The notes under the pieces are model-generated. The model saw only the letters and a program-made list of their open reading frames with translations, made no database searches and had not been told where the DNA came from. Positions 20,181 to 29,291 of a stretch of DNA of 64,000 nt are shown piece after piece. The DNA lies in assembly GCF_019720915.1 (NCBI RefSeq), contig NZ_JAHKSI010000001.1, positions 2,728,001 through 2,792,000 of the forward strand. Reading direction: 5' to 3'. Origin of the DNA: Alkalihalobacillus sp. TS-13 (GTDB taxonomy: Bacteria > Bacillota > Bacilli > Bacillales > Fictibacillaceae). Both the position numbers and the translations under genes were made by a program. Each line of letters begins with the position of its first letter. Within the stretch, counting starts at the first letter, position 1.

Positions 20181-21038
20181 ATGGAATTACTATATATCAT
20201 TCTTGGTTTTACGATCGGCATCTTGTCAGGTTATTTTGGAATCGGCGGCGGATTCATCTTGACCCCTGTCCTGATGCTTATCGGTTATGCCCCGGTTGTC
20301 GCGATCACAACCAGTCTCTTATACGCGATCGGTTCTTCAATCTCAGGCGTCTGGGCGCATTTCAAAATGAACAATGTGGTTTGGAAGACAGCTCTATTGC
20401 TTGGAATAAGCGGTGTCGCTGCGACCCAATTCGCCAAGCCTTTCGTACTCTGGCTGGACAAGAACGGATACGACGTAACAGTCATCCCGATCCTATACGC
20501 AGTGATCATCGGTTATTTTGCATATTCACTTTTGAAGAAGACAAACAAGGCAAAAGCGGTCAAAATAGAGAAACCTGGTCTCTTCATGACTTTGATCATT
20601 GGTTTTATCGGCGGATTGATGTCAGCAACCTTAGGAGTAGGCGGTGGATTTGTCATGGTACCGCTTATGATCTCCATCATGAAATTCGAATCAAGGAAAG
20701 CCGTTGGCACAAGTCTCGTCAGCGTCTTGATGATCGTCACCGCAGGGTTCATCTCTTATGCGGTCACAATTGAAATCGACTATATACTCGGATTAATATT
20801 GGTTGCTGGAGCATTATTCGGAAGCCAGGTCGGAGCAAAACTGACTTCGTTTTACTCGAACGATCAGATCAAGAAATACTTCGGGCTCCTCTACATCACA
20901 ACGCTCGTCAGCATCCTGTTCGAACTGTTCAATCTCGATATCGCTGGAATTTCCGTATTAGGACTCTATATGATTGTCCTGCTAGGAAAGTTTACCAAAG
21001 ACCTGCTCCAACGCAGGCATAAAGAATCGGTATCATGA
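20181..21038 (+). CDS. Sulfite exporter TauE/SafE family membrane protein
   Basis: The 285-aa protein has about 8 membrane spans and two repeats of the TauE signature (GYFGIGGGFILTPVLM near residue 15 and SATLGVGGGFVMVPLMI near residue 158). Family members move sulfite, sulfoacetate or other small anions across the membrane; the substrate cannot be told here. AAGAAGGAG precedes the ATG. It stands alone, with a terminator directly after it. Confidence 0.9.
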   Translation: MELLYIILGFTIGILSGYFGIGGGFILTPVLMLIGYAPVVAITTSLLYAIGSSISGVWAHFKMNNVVWKTALLLGISGVAATQFAKPFVLWLDKNGYDVTVIPILYAVIIGYFAYSLLKKTNKAKAVKIEKPGLFMTLIIGFIGGLMSATLGVGGGFVMVPLMISIMKFESRKAVGTSLVSVLMIVTAGFISYAVTIEIDYILGLILVAGALFGSQVGAKLTSFYSNDQIKKYFGLLYITTLVSILFELFNLDIAGISVLGLYMIVLLGKFTKDLLQRRHKESVS

Positions 21039-21040
21039 TA

Positions 21041-21066
21041 AAAGCTGGTCCCAAAGGATCAGCTTT
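21041..21066 (+). terminator. Terminator after the TauE/SafE gene
   Basis: AAAGCTGGTCC and GGATCAGCTTT pair with one internal mismatch region and are followed by ATTTTATTTTT. Confidence 0.82.
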
Positions 21067-21106
21067 ATTTTATTTTTAACGTTCCTAATAGTTTTCCTAA
21101 CTCATG

Positions 21107-21132
21107 TAAAAAGACTGCCAACTCGGCAGCCT
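21107..21132 (-). terminator. Terminator after the isochorismatase-family gene
   Basis: On the minus strand AAGGCTGCC pairs with GGCAGTCTT across a 5-nt loop and is followed by TTTAC. It faces the plus-strand terminator at 21041-21066, as expected between convergent genes. Confidence 0.85.
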
Positions 21133-21155
21133 TCTCGCAAATTATTTTATTTCGT

Positions 21156-21713
21156 TCATCGATAATTGTTATGATTCGGTTGAAACAGATTTTCCTCCGT
21201 ATTCCTCACATCAGAAAAATTTTCTACATTGTAATGGCCATCTAGGATCCTGTTATGATGGTCGATGATTTGTTCCGCGGATAAGTTTTCTGAGTCAGTC
21301 GTTGAATGCCCATCTCGTACCAATGTCACATCAAAATCGTTGACAGTCGCCATTCGTACGGCTGTGTCGATACAGTGTTCTGTTTTACACCCCATCATGA
21401 CGAGGTGTCCAACTTCCTTTTCCTTTAAATAACTCAGTAATGGTGTTCCATGAAACGCATTGGTTGCAGCCTTATCAAAGACTTCCGCATCAGATGGAAC
21501 ATTGATTTTATCATGAATTTGGAATCCAGTCCCTTTACCTTCAGCGACATCAAGGTCTCTCACAAAAACGATCAATGAATCGGATTCTATTGCTTTGTTT
21601 ATCACGATATTGATATTCGCCAACAATTCTTCCTTTTTAAAAACACAAGCCTCTTTTTCATTTCCATCAATCAGTTCTTGTTGAGCATCAATTACCAGCA
21701 AAGCTTGCTTCAA
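21156..21713 (-). CDS. Isochorismatase-family cysteine hydrolase
   Basis: The protein is 185 aa. The family triad is visible: D9 in LVIDAQQ, K81 in EVFDKAATNAF and C114 in KTEHCIDTAVR. Members hydrolyse isochorismate, nicotinamide, N-carbamoyl compounds or similar; the exact substrate is not evident. It starts with TTG, 8 nt after AAGGAGTG. It is monocistronic with its own terminator and lies next to the anthranilate island, but nothing links it to that pathway. Confidence 0.88.
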   Translation of the reverse strand: MKQALLVIDAQQELIDGNEKEACVFKKEELLANINIVINKAIESDSLIVFVRDLDVAEGKGTGFQIHDKINVPSDAEVFDKAATNAFHGTPLLSYLKEKEVGHLVMMGCKTEHCIDTAVRMATVNDFDVTLVRDGHSTTDSENLSAEQIIDHHNRILDGHYNVENFSDVRNTEENLFQPNHNNYR

Positions 21714-21895
21714 TCACAGCACTCCTTTTTAATTAAAATCCTGCACTACTCCTACTATATAAACGTTCATTTTTAATCATCATCATAAAAACCGCCCCCT
21801 TTAAGAATCATCCTTTACCTATTTCGCTATCGATACCTCCAAACCCTTCATGGGGAAGTTTGCATGGGTTATTTTTTTTACGACTTTTTAAATAA

Positions 21896-22292
21896 AGGCT
21901 TTGTTAATCTTCGTTGTTGATTTTAAACGAAATTCACGACACTCCTGCGGGAACAGCGAGCCAGGTGAGACCCCGCAGCGAACTAAGGATCTTCGACTAA
22001 CAACCACCACGTCCTATGAGCGAGGAGGCTTGCGGAAGTGGGTTAAGGCTGGGAAGTGGTGTCTAGCTCAGCGACCAGTCACTTGGATCACTTCAAACTT
22101 CCTGCGGCGGCAACACATTGATTGACATCCTTTATGAGTTAGCCCACGCAGAACCAAGTCTTTGTTTGGTTCGAGCCTCTTCGTCAGTTTTCCAGTAACC
22201 TGCGTGACTAAACGGGTCGTTTCCGCTTTTCGTTTGTCCGCGGAAAGGGAGTGAATTTCGAAAAAAATCAACATTATTCTTTAACAAAGTCT
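21896..22292 (+). repeat. Modular palindromic repeat copy 3 (full length, A-type ends)
   Basis: It is 397 bp. Left end AGGCTTTGTTAATC...TGTTGATTTT...CGAAATTCAC and the complement of the right end AGACTTTGTTAAAG...TGTTGATTTT...CGAAATTCAC form terminal inverted repeats of about 45 bp. Inside are the CTCCTGCGGG core, the CTTCGAC/CCACCACGTCC module and the nested module from TGTCTAGCTCAGCGACC to GGTCGTTTCCGCTTTTC. It lies directly before the dctM terminator. Confidence 0.82.
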
Positions 22293-22310
22293 AGATTAAA
22301 AGAACCAAAA

Positions 22311-22340
22311 GGAAAAACTCATTCGAAAATGAGTTTTTCC
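22311..22340 (-). terminator. Terminator of the dctPQM operon
   Basis: GGAAAAACTCATT and AATGAGTTTTTCC form a perfect stem with a 4-nt loop; read leftward it supplies a T-rich tail. It lies 8 bp past the dctM stop and may be the end of the whole 14-kb minus-strand catabolic transcript. Confidence 0.88.
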
Positions 22341-22348
22341 ATCAGTTC

Positions 22349-23629
22349 TTATAAGTTGAACAGATTCGGAATCCACAACACCGCGTCTTCCCAAAAGGTA
22401 ATCACGAACAAAATCAGGATCCCCATCACGAGGAACGGCATAGTCGATCTTACTAATCGCTCGAATTTCACTTCAGCAATTGAGGATACGATGAATAGCC
22501 CAGTGCCTACCGGCGGTGTCAACAAGCCGATCGTCAGGTTGATACAGATGATTACCCCGAAATGGATCGGATCGATTTGAAAAGCGGTCAAGAGCGGCAT
22601 GAACACCGGCACCAGGATGATCAATGCTGCAATTCCATCCAGAACTGCCCCCAACAATAACAGGAAAAGATTGACGAGGAGCAGGAACACGATCGGACTG
22701 TCAGACAATGAGAGCATCGAATTCAATAACAGCTGCGGGATCTGCTCGAATGCGATCATCCATCCGAAGATGTTCGCCATCGCGATCAAGAACGTAACTG
22801 TCGCAGTACTGATCACCGTGTTCAAAAGAATTTTCGGTAGCTTTTTCACCTTCAGCTCCTTGTAGAAAAATGCCCCGACAAGGTAGGCAATCAAGCAAGC
22901 GACCGCAGCAGATTCAGTTGCCGTGAACGCCCCGCTCAATATCCCGAAAATGATGATGAACGGAACGAGCAATGCAGGCAGAACGTTCAATGTATTCTTT
23001 AAAATATCTGCACCGGACGCTCTTTCGTGCTTTGGAAAATTGTATTTAAAGCCAAGGAACGCAATCAGTGAGATGAACCCAATTCCATATAGAATTCCTG
23101 GAATGATGCCGGCCATGAACAATCCACCGATCGATGTCCCCGATAAGGTACCGTAGATGATGAAGATCATACTCGGCGGAATGATCGGCGCTACGATTGA
23201 AGACGCCAAGGTTAATGCAGAAGAAAACTCCTTCTTATAACCCTCTCGCTCCATTTCCGGAACCATGACCTTGCTCATCATTGCAGCCTGGGCGTTCGCA
23301 GAACCGAGTATTGACGCCAAAAACATGTTCGCGACGACCGTTACGTAAGCAAGGCCTCCTCTCACATGTCCGAACAGTACTTTTGCAAACCGCACAAGAC
23401 GTGAGGTAATCCCACCGCCGTTCATCAGCTCACCTGCGAGCATGAACAACGGGATCGCCAGCAAACCGAAATTATCGAGCCCGGAAAAGAGCCGCATCGG
23501 TGTGGATTCCAGAAGCATCGTGTTCCCAACCGTGAAAAAGTACAGGATCGTTGTCATACCGAGGACCAGTGAAATCGGGATCCCCATGAAAAGAAACAGG
23601 AAAAACATCAGGATAACTAGAATCGTCAT
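22349..23629 (-). CDS. dctM: TRAP transporter large permease subunit DctM
   Basis: The protein is 426 aa with about 12 membrane spans. DctM family segments are clear: GIPISLVLGM, PLFMLAGELMNGGG, NAQAAMMSKVMVPEMEREGY, SSIVAPIIPPSMIFIIYG and LLTPPVGTGLFIVSSI. It is the ion-motive-force-driven membrane subunit of a tripartite ATP-independent periplasmic-type transporter. It overlaps dctQ by 4 bp. The position downstream of the anthranilate genes suggests an aromatic acid or pathway-related carboxylate as substrate; that is inference. Confidence 0.94.
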   Translation of the reverse strand: MTILVILMFFLFLFMGIPISLVLGMTTILYFFTVGNTMLLESTPMRLFSGLDNFGLLAIPLFMLAGELMNGGGITSRLVRFAKVLFGHVRGGLAYVTVVANMFLASILGSANAQAAMMSKVMVPEMEREGYKKEFSSALTLASSIVAPIIPPSMIFIIYGTLSGTSIGGLFMAGIIPGILYGIGFISLIAFLGFKYNFPKHERASGADILKNTLNVLPALLVPFIIIFGILSGAFTATESAAVACLIAYLVGAFFYKELKVKKLPKILLNTVISTATVTFLIAMANIFGWMIAFEQIPQLLLNSMLSLSDSPIVFLLLVNLFLLLLGAVLDGIAALIILVPVFMPLLTAFQIDPIHFGVIICINLTIGLLTPPVGTGLFIVSSIAEVKFERLVRSTMPFLVMGILILFVITFWEDAVLWIPNLFNL

Positions 23630-24105
23630 TGCGCAACATCCTCTCTTATCGCCTCAATCATGTTAGCAATCAGATGGATGGCCGCGAACGTCAGTCCTAG
23701 GGGTACAGCCAAATAAGGGATCCACATCGGCAGTAAAAGCGACGTTGATTTTTGAAACGCGACACTCGGTGAAAGAATCCATTGATAACTGTAAAAAAGA
23801 ATGAGCCCTAAAAAGATGAGCATGAACACGTGCCCAATCACGAAGACTACTCTTTTTACCTTAGGAGGCAAATACTCAAGCACAATCGAAACTGCGGCCT
23901 GGGACCGATACTTCAGCCCCAGACTGCCGCCAATGAAACTTACCCAGATCAATAAAAAGATAGAGACTTCACCAGCCCATGATAATGGTGAGTTGAATAA
24001 ATATCTGAATGCGACAGCCAGCGTGACGATCACTGCCATCGAAAACATCAGAACAATGGATATATATTTTTCAATCGTCGAGATGCCATTGCTCAAAGCT
24101 TTCAT
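23626..24105 (-). CDS. dctQ: TRAP transporter small permease subunit DctQ
   Basis: The protein is 159 aa with four predicted membrane helices and the DctQ family pattern WAGEVSIFLLIWVSFIGGSLGLKYRSQAAVS is recognisable from its parts (AGEVSIFLLIW, GLKYRSQ). It partners DctM in the membrane. An AAAGGGGG site lies 8 nt before its ATG; 23 bp separate it from dctP. Confidence 0.93.
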   Translation of the reverse strand: MKALSNGISTIEKYISIVLMFSMAVIVTLAVAFRYLFNSPLSWAGEVSIFLLIWVSFIGGSLGLKYRSQAAVSIVLEYLPPKVKRVVFVIGHVFMLIFLGLILFYSYQWILSPSVAFQKSTSLLLPMWIPYLAVPLGLTFAAIHLIANMIEAIREDVAQ

Positions 24106-24128
24106 GTGTGAAACCCCCTTTAGATTAA

Positions 24129-25151
24129 TCAGTCACGGAAGGTGTCGATGAATTCTTGAATGAGAGGGTCTTGTTTTCCGTACTTTTCATCAAATTGTTG
24201 TTTATACGGATCAAAGAGCGCCGGATCGATTTCATAGATATCCATGCCTTCATCCTTAAGGGTCTGTTTGAACTCTTCTTCCTGATCCGCTCTTGTCATC
24301 GCAGAATATTCTGCAGCTGCAGCAATCGCTTCGCGGATGATTTTCTGGTCCGCTTCTGGCATTCCTTCGAACGTCTTCTTGTTTACGATAGCAACCGCAG
24401 GCCAGACCATGTGATTCGATACGAGACCATAGTCGACGACTTCATAGTATTTGTTCGTGATTGTTGCATCGAGGTCCATGTCCATTCCATCGATGACACC
24501 CGTTTGCGCAGCAGAATAGACTTCAGGAAGAGGAAGACCTTCGGTTGAAGCTCCAGTTGATGTATAGAAATCCTGCATAGGAGGACTTGGTGTCACTCGA
24601 AGCTTGAGACCCTTCATGTCCTCAGGCTTTTCTACTTTTTTATCCTTGAATAACATAACGCGTTGCCCCGCAAAGAAATAATCCAGTCCAACCATTCCTT
24701 GCTCATCTAACGTCCCGAGGATTTTCTTCGCGACCTCACTTTCACGTGCATCATTCGCTTCGTGCAGATCTTCGAAAGCATAAGGTGTGAACCATGCTGC
24801 GAAGGATGGAGAACGCGAACTCATATAAGCAGCTGTTATGAATCCGAAATCAACCGACCCTGCAGAGATTTGTTCGACCATATCCGCTTCCGTCCCTAAC
24901 TGACTGGATGGATAGATTTCAAGTTGCATCCGCCCATCAGAGCGCTTGTCCAATTCTTCGGCGAACTTTTCAGCAGCTTTGTGCCACATGTGACTTGGCG
25001 GTGTGATATGTGCCAGCTTGAACTGATACGTTTCATCCAATTCGCCGCTAGCCGAATTTGCTGTCCCGTCACTTCCCTTATTACAAGCAGCTGTGAAAAT
25101 CAACAATACCGCCATTGCAAAAAACGAGATACCTTTCATAAACTTCCTCAT
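24129..25151 (-). CDS. dctP: TRAP transporter substrate-binding lipoprotein DctP
   Basis: This 340-aa protein has a lipoprotein signal peptide: basic start, hydrophobic core and lipobox FTAAC with Cys23. DctP family features include KLAHITPPSHMWHKAAEKFAE, GRMQLEIYPSSQLGTEADM and LKLRVTPSPPMQDFYT with the conserved Arg that grips a substrate carboxylate. It should capture a carboxylic acid outside the membrane for DctQM. GGAGGGG precedes the ATG. Its upstream promoter space is taken by repeat copy 4, only 26 bp away. Confidence 0.94.
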   Translation of the reverse strand: MRKFMKGISFFAMAVLLIFTAACNKGSDGTANSASGELDETYQFKLAHITPPSHMWHKAAEKFAEELDKRSDGRMQLEIYPSSQLGTEADMVEQISAGSVDFGFITAAYMSSRSPSFAAWFTPYAFEDLHEANDARESEVAKKILGTLDEQGMVGLDYFFAGQRVMLFKDKKVEKPEDMKGLKLRVTPSPPMQDFYTSTGASTEGLPLPEVYSAAQTGVIDGMDMDLDATITNKYYEVVDYGLVSNHMVWPAVAIVNKKTFEGMPEADQKIIREAIAAAAEYSAMTRADQEEEFKQTLKDEGMDIYEIDPALFDPYKQQFDEKYGKQDPLIQEFIDTFRD

Positions 25152-25176
25152 TGATACCCCTCCATTTTTAAAAATT

Positions 25177-25475
25177 AGGCTTTGTTAATCTGCTTTGTTG
25201 ATTTTACGCGAAATTCACGACACTCCTGCGGGAACAGCGAGCCAGGTGAGACCCCGCAACGAACTGTGCAAGTTCGTGAGGAGGCTTACGAAAGTGGGTT
25301 AATGCAGAGAAGTGATGTCTAGCTCAGCGACCAGTCACTTGGATCACTTCAAACTTCCTGCGGCGGCGACAGCCTCCTCGTCCGTTTTCCAGTGACCTGC
25401 GTAACTAATCGGGTCGCTTCCACTTTTCGTTTGCCCGCGGAAAGGGAGTGAATTTCGAAGAAATATTCAAAAGCC
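25177..25475 (+). repeat. Modular palindromic repeat copy 4 (A-type ends)
   Basis: It is 299 bp. Left end AGGCTTTGTTAATC...TTGTTGATTTTACGCGAAATTC; right end ...GTGAATTTCGAAGAAATATTC then AAAAGCC. It has the core and a shortened nested TCTAGCTCAGCGACC module but lacks the CCACCACGTCC module. It fills the 348-bp gap between the tautomerase gene and dctP. Confidence 0.8.
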
Positions 25476-25499
25476 GTTTTGAACACAACTTATATATAT

Positions 25500-25712
25500 C
25501 TAAGGAGCAGTCATTTTTTTTTTGAGCTTTTCATCCGCTTTCGATATACCGCCGGCAGCCCAGTTTTCATCCGGAATTTCGTAAAGGAGAACCCGGATTC
25601 GGTCATGATCGGTCCCGGTGCTGCGGTGGATCGCTTCTGTCACTTCTTTTATCAGTGAACGTTTCTGTTCCTTGGTGCGCCCTTCAATGATGTGTATTTG
25701 TGCAATCGGCAA
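25500..25712 (-). CDS. 4-oxalocrotonate tautomerase family protein
   Basis: The 70-aa protein has the catalytic residues of 4-OT in register after Met removal: Pro1, Arg11 and Arg39, with Trp at position 50 where the model enzyme has Phe. It would convert 2-hydroxymuconate to its 2-oxo-3-hexenedioate tautomer, feeding the decarboxylase encoded 19 bp upstream. The C-terminus is a few residues longer than the classic 62-residue enzyme. It is the last enzyme gene before repeat copy 4. Confidence 0.92.
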   Translation of the reverse strand: MPIAQIHIIEGRTKEQKRSLIKEVTEAIHRSTGTDHDRIRVLLYEIPDENWAAGGISKADEKLKKKMTAP

Positions 25713-25731
25713 TTACCGTTCCTCCTCCAGC

Positions 25732-26520
25732 TCATCCTTCAACACGCAGATTCAACGACCCAAGCTGATCGTAGCGTACTTCGATATGGTCTCCATCACT
25801 GACATCCACCGCTTCTGTAAAACCTCCGACAAGGATGACCTGACCAGGTTTGATCGTCTGGCCCTCGCGGCTAAGCATTTTCGCTAGCATCGCGACAGAC
25901 CTCACTGGATGCCCGAGTACCGCTGCACCCGTTCCTGAGTGGAGCAATTCGCCATTCCGGAACATCGCGACCCCCATTTCATCCCAGGCTGTGTGATACG
26001 GTGAAAAAGCCTGGTCACCAAGAATGAACTTCGTCGACGATGCGTTATCCGCAATCACATCAACAAGTGTGAACGAAAAGTTCTTATAACGGCTGTCGAT
26101 CACTTCGATCGCCGGGAAGATACATTCCGTCGCCATCCATACATCTCTCGGTGTGACGTTTTCGCCACTTAATTCTTTTTTCAAAACGAACGCGATTTCC
26201 GGTTCAACACGCGGGTGGATCAAGTTTTCAAGAGGCAGCACCGGATCGGATAACTCCATCGATTGCGTCAATCGGCCATAAATCGGTTCATCCACACCGA
26301 CTGAAACCTGCTTCGCCTTGCTCGTTAGCCCCATTTTCCAGCCGACCATCCGATCCCCGCGCTCTTCCTTATAATCGATGCACATTTTCTGGATTTCATA
26401 CGCCTCTTCTACAGTCAGAGACGGATTGTCGATCGTCACTTTATCCATATCCTGACCGGTCGTCTGATGGGACTCGATTTTTTTAGCCAGGTGTTTCAAA
26501 TCTACTTGTTTCACTTCCAT
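25732..26520 (-). CDS. 4-oxalocrotonate decarboxylase (2-oxo-3-hexenedioate decarboxylase)
   Basis: The 262-aa protein belongs to the hydratase/decarboxylase family of meta-cleavage pathways. Family segments: GWKMGLTSKAKQVSVGVDEPIYG, HPRVEPEIAFVLKKEL (metal-binding Glu pair) and GAAVLGHPVRSVAMLAKML. It is a paralogue of the hydratase at 28484-29266. I assign this copy to decarboxylation because of its similarity to DmpH/NbaG-type proteins and its place next to the tautomerase; the two roles could in principle be swapped. Confidence 0.85.
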   Translation of the reverse strand: MEVKQVDLKHLAKKIESHQTTGQDMDKVTIDNPSLTVEEAYEIQKMCIDYKEERGDRMVGWKMGLTSKAKQVSVGVDEPIYGRLTQSMELSDPVLPLENLIHPRVEPEIAFVLKKELSGENVTPRDVWMATECIFPAIEVIDSRYKNFSFTLVDVIADNASSTKFILGDQAFSPYHTAWDEMGVAMFRNGELLHSGTGAAVLGHPVRSVAMLAKMLSREGQTIKPGQVILVGGFTEAVDVSDGDHIEVRYDQLGSLNLRVEG

Positions 26521-26533
26521 TTAAATCTCCTCC

Positions 26534-27553
26534 TTATCCGACAGGTGCTCGTTTTTCTGCCAGTTCACTCGCTACATCAATGATCATATCCTCTTGTCCG
26601 CCAACAACACGGCGAGCCCCGAGTTCGACGAGAATGTCACGCGCATCAATCGCGAACTTTTCTGCAGCCCGATTCGCATGTAAAAGGAAACTCGAATAGA
26701 CACCTGCATAGCCTAGCACTAGGCTACCTTTCGTAATTTCCTGTGGCTGTGGTAAAATCGGAGCCACTGTATCTTCTGCCAGGTCCATCATTTTATAAAG
26801 ATCGATTCCGGTTCCAATTCCAAGTCGATCGAGCACGGAGACAAGCACCTCCGTCTGCGTGTTTCCAGCGCCTGCCCCTAGACAACGGACGCTGCCGTCG
26901 ACCCAGGTCGCGCCTTCTTCAAGAGCGACGATCGAATTCGCCATTGCTAAGGAAAGGTTGTTGTGCCCATGGAACCCGATGTTGATCGATAATCGGTCCT
27001 TCAACGCACGGATCCGCTCCTTAACCTGGTGTGGAAGCAACGCCCCTGCTGAATCGACGACATACACCGTATCCGCACCATAGCTTTCCATCAGTTGCGC
27101 TTGCTCTACGAGTTTTTCGACCGGAACCATATGCGCCATCATCAAAAACCCTACCGTCTCCAACCCGAGCTCTTTTGCAAGCTTGATATGCTGGCGTGAT
27201 ACATCCGCTTCGGTCACATGTGTCGCAACCCGTACCATTCGCGCACCTAAGTTCGCCGCTTCTTTCAGTTCAGTGACGGTTCCGATCCCCGGTAAAAGAA
27301 GAACCCCGATTTTCGCCTGTTTGCAAACAGAGACAGCCGCTTCGATCAACTCCATCTCATTCGTTGCGGATCGGCCGTATTGCAGCGAGGAACCGCCAAT
27401 GCCATCCCCATGTGAAACCTCGATATACGGAACATTCGCCTCGTCAAGCTTTCTCGCGACTGCTGTCACTTGATCGACCGTAAACTGATGGCCGATCGCA
27501 TGACTTCCATCCCTCAAAGCCACTTCCACTATCGTTACATCCCGTTTTGTCAT
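26534..27553 (-). CDS. 4-hydroxy-2-oxovalerate aldolase
   Basis: The 339-aa TIM-barrel aldolase splits 4-hydroxy-2-oxovalerate into pyruvate and acetaldehyde. Visible features are the N-terminal EVALRDGSHAIGHQF (metal Asp, catalytic His), YVVDSAGALLP, and GFHGHNNLSLAMANS (metal-binding His pair). It is normally complexed with the acylating acetaldehyde dehydrogenase, whose gene lies 15 bp upstream, so that acetaldehyde is channelled. Confidence 0.95.
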   Translation of the reverse strand: MTKRDVTIVEVALRDGSHAIGHQFTVDQVTAVARKLDEANVPYIEVSHGDGIGGSSLQYGRSATNEMELIEAAVSVCKQAKIGVLLLPGIGTVTELKEAANLGARMVRVATHVTEADVSRQHIKLAKELGLETVGFLMMAHMVPVEKLVEQAQLMESYGADTVYVVDSAGALLPHQVKERIRALKDRLSINIGFHGHNNLSLAMANSIVALEEGATWVDGSVRCLGAGAGNTQTEVLVSVLDRLGIGTGIDLYKMMDLAEDTVAPILPQPQEITKGSLVLGYAGVYSSFLLHANRAAEKFAIDARDILVELGARRVVGGQEDMIIDVASELAEKRAPVG

Positions 27554-27568
27554 CGCACTTCTCCTTTC

Positions 27569-28450
27569 CTATGCATTCTGGACGAGCCGATTCTTCGCCA
27601 ACTCTTCCGCTACCTTGACCGCAGATGCCGTCATGATATCGAGGTTGCCAGAGTAGTTTGGAAGATAATCACCCGCTCCTTCCACCTCTAGGAAAACCGT
27701 CACTTGATTGCCGTCAAAAATCGGCTCTGTCCGGACCCTATAACCAGGAACATACACTTGTACGGTTTTAACCATCTCCATGATCGAGGATGTGATTTTC
27801 TCTTGATCACACTCGCTTTCCTTAACGAGACAATAGACCGTGTTCCGCATTAGAATTGGCGGTTCAGCAGGGTTTAGAATGATGATCGCTTTTCCTTTGT
27901 CCGCGCCACCGATTTCCTCGATCCCTTTCGCAGTCGTATACGTAAATTCATCGATATTCGCTCTCGTTCCAGGTCCTGCACTTTTACTGGCGATCGTCGC
28001 GACAATTTCGGCATACTCCACATCAGCCACTTTGTTGACGGCGTGGACGACCGGAATCGTAGCCTGGCCGCCACACGTGATCATGTTCACATCAGGTTCA
28101 TCAAGATGAGCACCTAGATTCACCGGTGGTACGACGAATGGTCCTATAGCCGCGGGCGTCAAGTCGAGAACCTGCTTACCGGCTGATTTTAAAAGTTCCG
28201 AATGACGGTGGTGAGCCCTAGCGGAAGTCGCATCGAAAAGGATATCCGCAAGCTCCGGCTTTTCCATGAACCCATCGATGCCGTCATCGATGACTTCATA
28301 GCCGAACTCCCGTGCCATTCTCATCCCGTCTGAATTCGCATCGATTCCGATCATCGTCGTCATTTCAAGCGCATTTGACCGGCGAAGCTTCAACATAAGA
28401 TCCGTACCGATGTTCCCCGAACCGATGATTCCTACTTTTATCTTGGACAT
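27569..28450 (-). CDS. Acetaldehyde dehydrogenase (acylating)
   Basis: The 293-aa protein oxidises acetaldehyde to acetyl-CoA with NAD+ and CoA. The Rossmann motif [15 protein letters not shown] is at the N-terminus and the catalytic cysteine is in [11 protein letters not shown] near residue 126. I use ATG 28450 (AAGGAAGTGAT just upstream) rather than the ATG 18 bp further. It precedes the aldolase gene, matching the DmpFG pair. Confidence 0.95.
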   Translation of the reverse strand: MSKIKVGIIGSGNIGTDLMLKLRRSNALEMTTMIGIDANSDGMRMAREFGYEVIDDGIDGFMEKPELADILFDATSARAHHRHSELLKSAGKQVLDLTPAAIGPFVVPPVNLGAHLDEPDVNMITCGGQATIPVVHAVNKVADVEYAEIVATIASKSAGPGTRANIDEFTYTTAKGIEEIGGADKGKAIIILNPAEPPILMRNTVYCLVKESECDQEKITSSIMEMVKTVQVYVPGYRVRTEPIFDGNQVTVFLEVEGAGDYLPNYSGNLDIMTASAVKVAEELAKNRLVQNA

Positions 28451-28483
28451 CTCATCACTTCCTTTCATTAGATCACTCTTGCT

Positions 28484-29266
28484 TCAACCGTTGAACCGGA
28501 CCGTCACTTCACCCAATGCGTCGAATGTCGCCCGGAATGTATCTCCTGGCATTGCATCGACTGCCGCTGAAAGAGCTCCTGACAAAATGACCTCCCCGGC
28601 TTTGAGCGAAACCCCGTAATCTGACAACTTGTTCGCAAGCCAGGCGACGCAATTTGCCGGATTTTCAAGAGCTGCCGCACCCATTCCCGAATTGACAGGC
28701 TCCTCATTTTTGTAAAGATCCATTTTTATAGCGGGCAGATCAACAGCACGGATCGGCACCTTATTTTCGCCTAATACATACAGGCCGGATGACGCATTAT
28801 CGGCAATCGTATCTGGAAGTTTGATCTTCCAATCCGCGACACGGCTGTCGACGATCTCAAGTGCCGGCACGACATAAGCCGTCGCTTCATACACATCATC
28901 AGCTGTAACATTCGGACCGTGAAGATCCTTTCTTAAAACAAAGGCGATTTCCGCTTCCACTTTCGGCTGAAGAACTTTGTCAGCTGGAATTTCGTCGCCA
29001 TTATCGATCACCATATCATCAAGCAGATGACCGTAATCCGGTTCACCAACCCCAAGAAGATCCTGCATCGCTTTTGACGTCAAACCAATCTTTTTCCCGA
29101 CAATCCTTTGCCCGGAGTCGGTTTTTCGTTTAATCGTGGAAAGCTGGACTTGATAGGCTTCATCTATACTCAAATCAGGGTAAACCTCAGTGAGCGGTTG
29201 AACCCCTTTGCGATTTTGTACTGCCGTCACTAAATGCTCGGATAGCTCCTTCACTCTCTCTGTCAT
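28484..29266 (-). CDS. 2-oxopent-4-enoate (2-keto-4-pentenoate) hydratase
   Basis: The 260-aa protein adds water to 2-oxopent-4-enoate to give 4-hydroxy-2-oxovalerate. Family segments: GKKIGLTSKAMQDLLGVGEPDYGHL, QPKVEAEIAFVLRKDL and GMGAAALENPANCVAWLAN. ATG 29266 is chosen because AGGAGG lies 8 nt before it; a TTG 24 bp upstream lacks one. It overlaps no neighbour and lies 25 bp from the dehydrogenase gene. Confidence 0.91.
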   Translation of the reverse strand: MTERVKELSEHLVTAVQNRKGVQPLTEVYPDLSIDEAYQVQLSTIKRKTDSGQRIVGKKIGLTSKAMQDLLGVGEPDYGHLLDDMVIDNGDEIPADKVLQPKVEAEIAFVLRKDLHGPNVTADDVYEATAYVVPALEIVDSRVADWKIKLPDTIADNASSGLYVLGENKVPIRAVDLPAIKMDLYKNEEPVNSGMGAAALENPANCVAWLANKLSDYGVSLKAGEVILSGALSAAVDAMPGDTFRATFDALGEVTVRFNG

Positions 29267-29291
29267 CAAATATGCCTCCTGGTTTTTCAAA

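Larger units (their letters stand above)
21714..22348. other. 635-bp intergenic region with repeat copy 3
   Basis: About 180 bp of AT-rich DNA upstream of the isochorismatase-family gene is followed by a full-length modular repeat (21896-22292) and the TRAP operon terminator. No gene was seen. Confidence 0.65.

Noticed and set aside
21156-21713. Isochorismatase-family hydrolase as part of the anthranilate pathway
   Set aside because: It has its own terminator, is separated by a repeat, and no pathway step lacks an enzyme.
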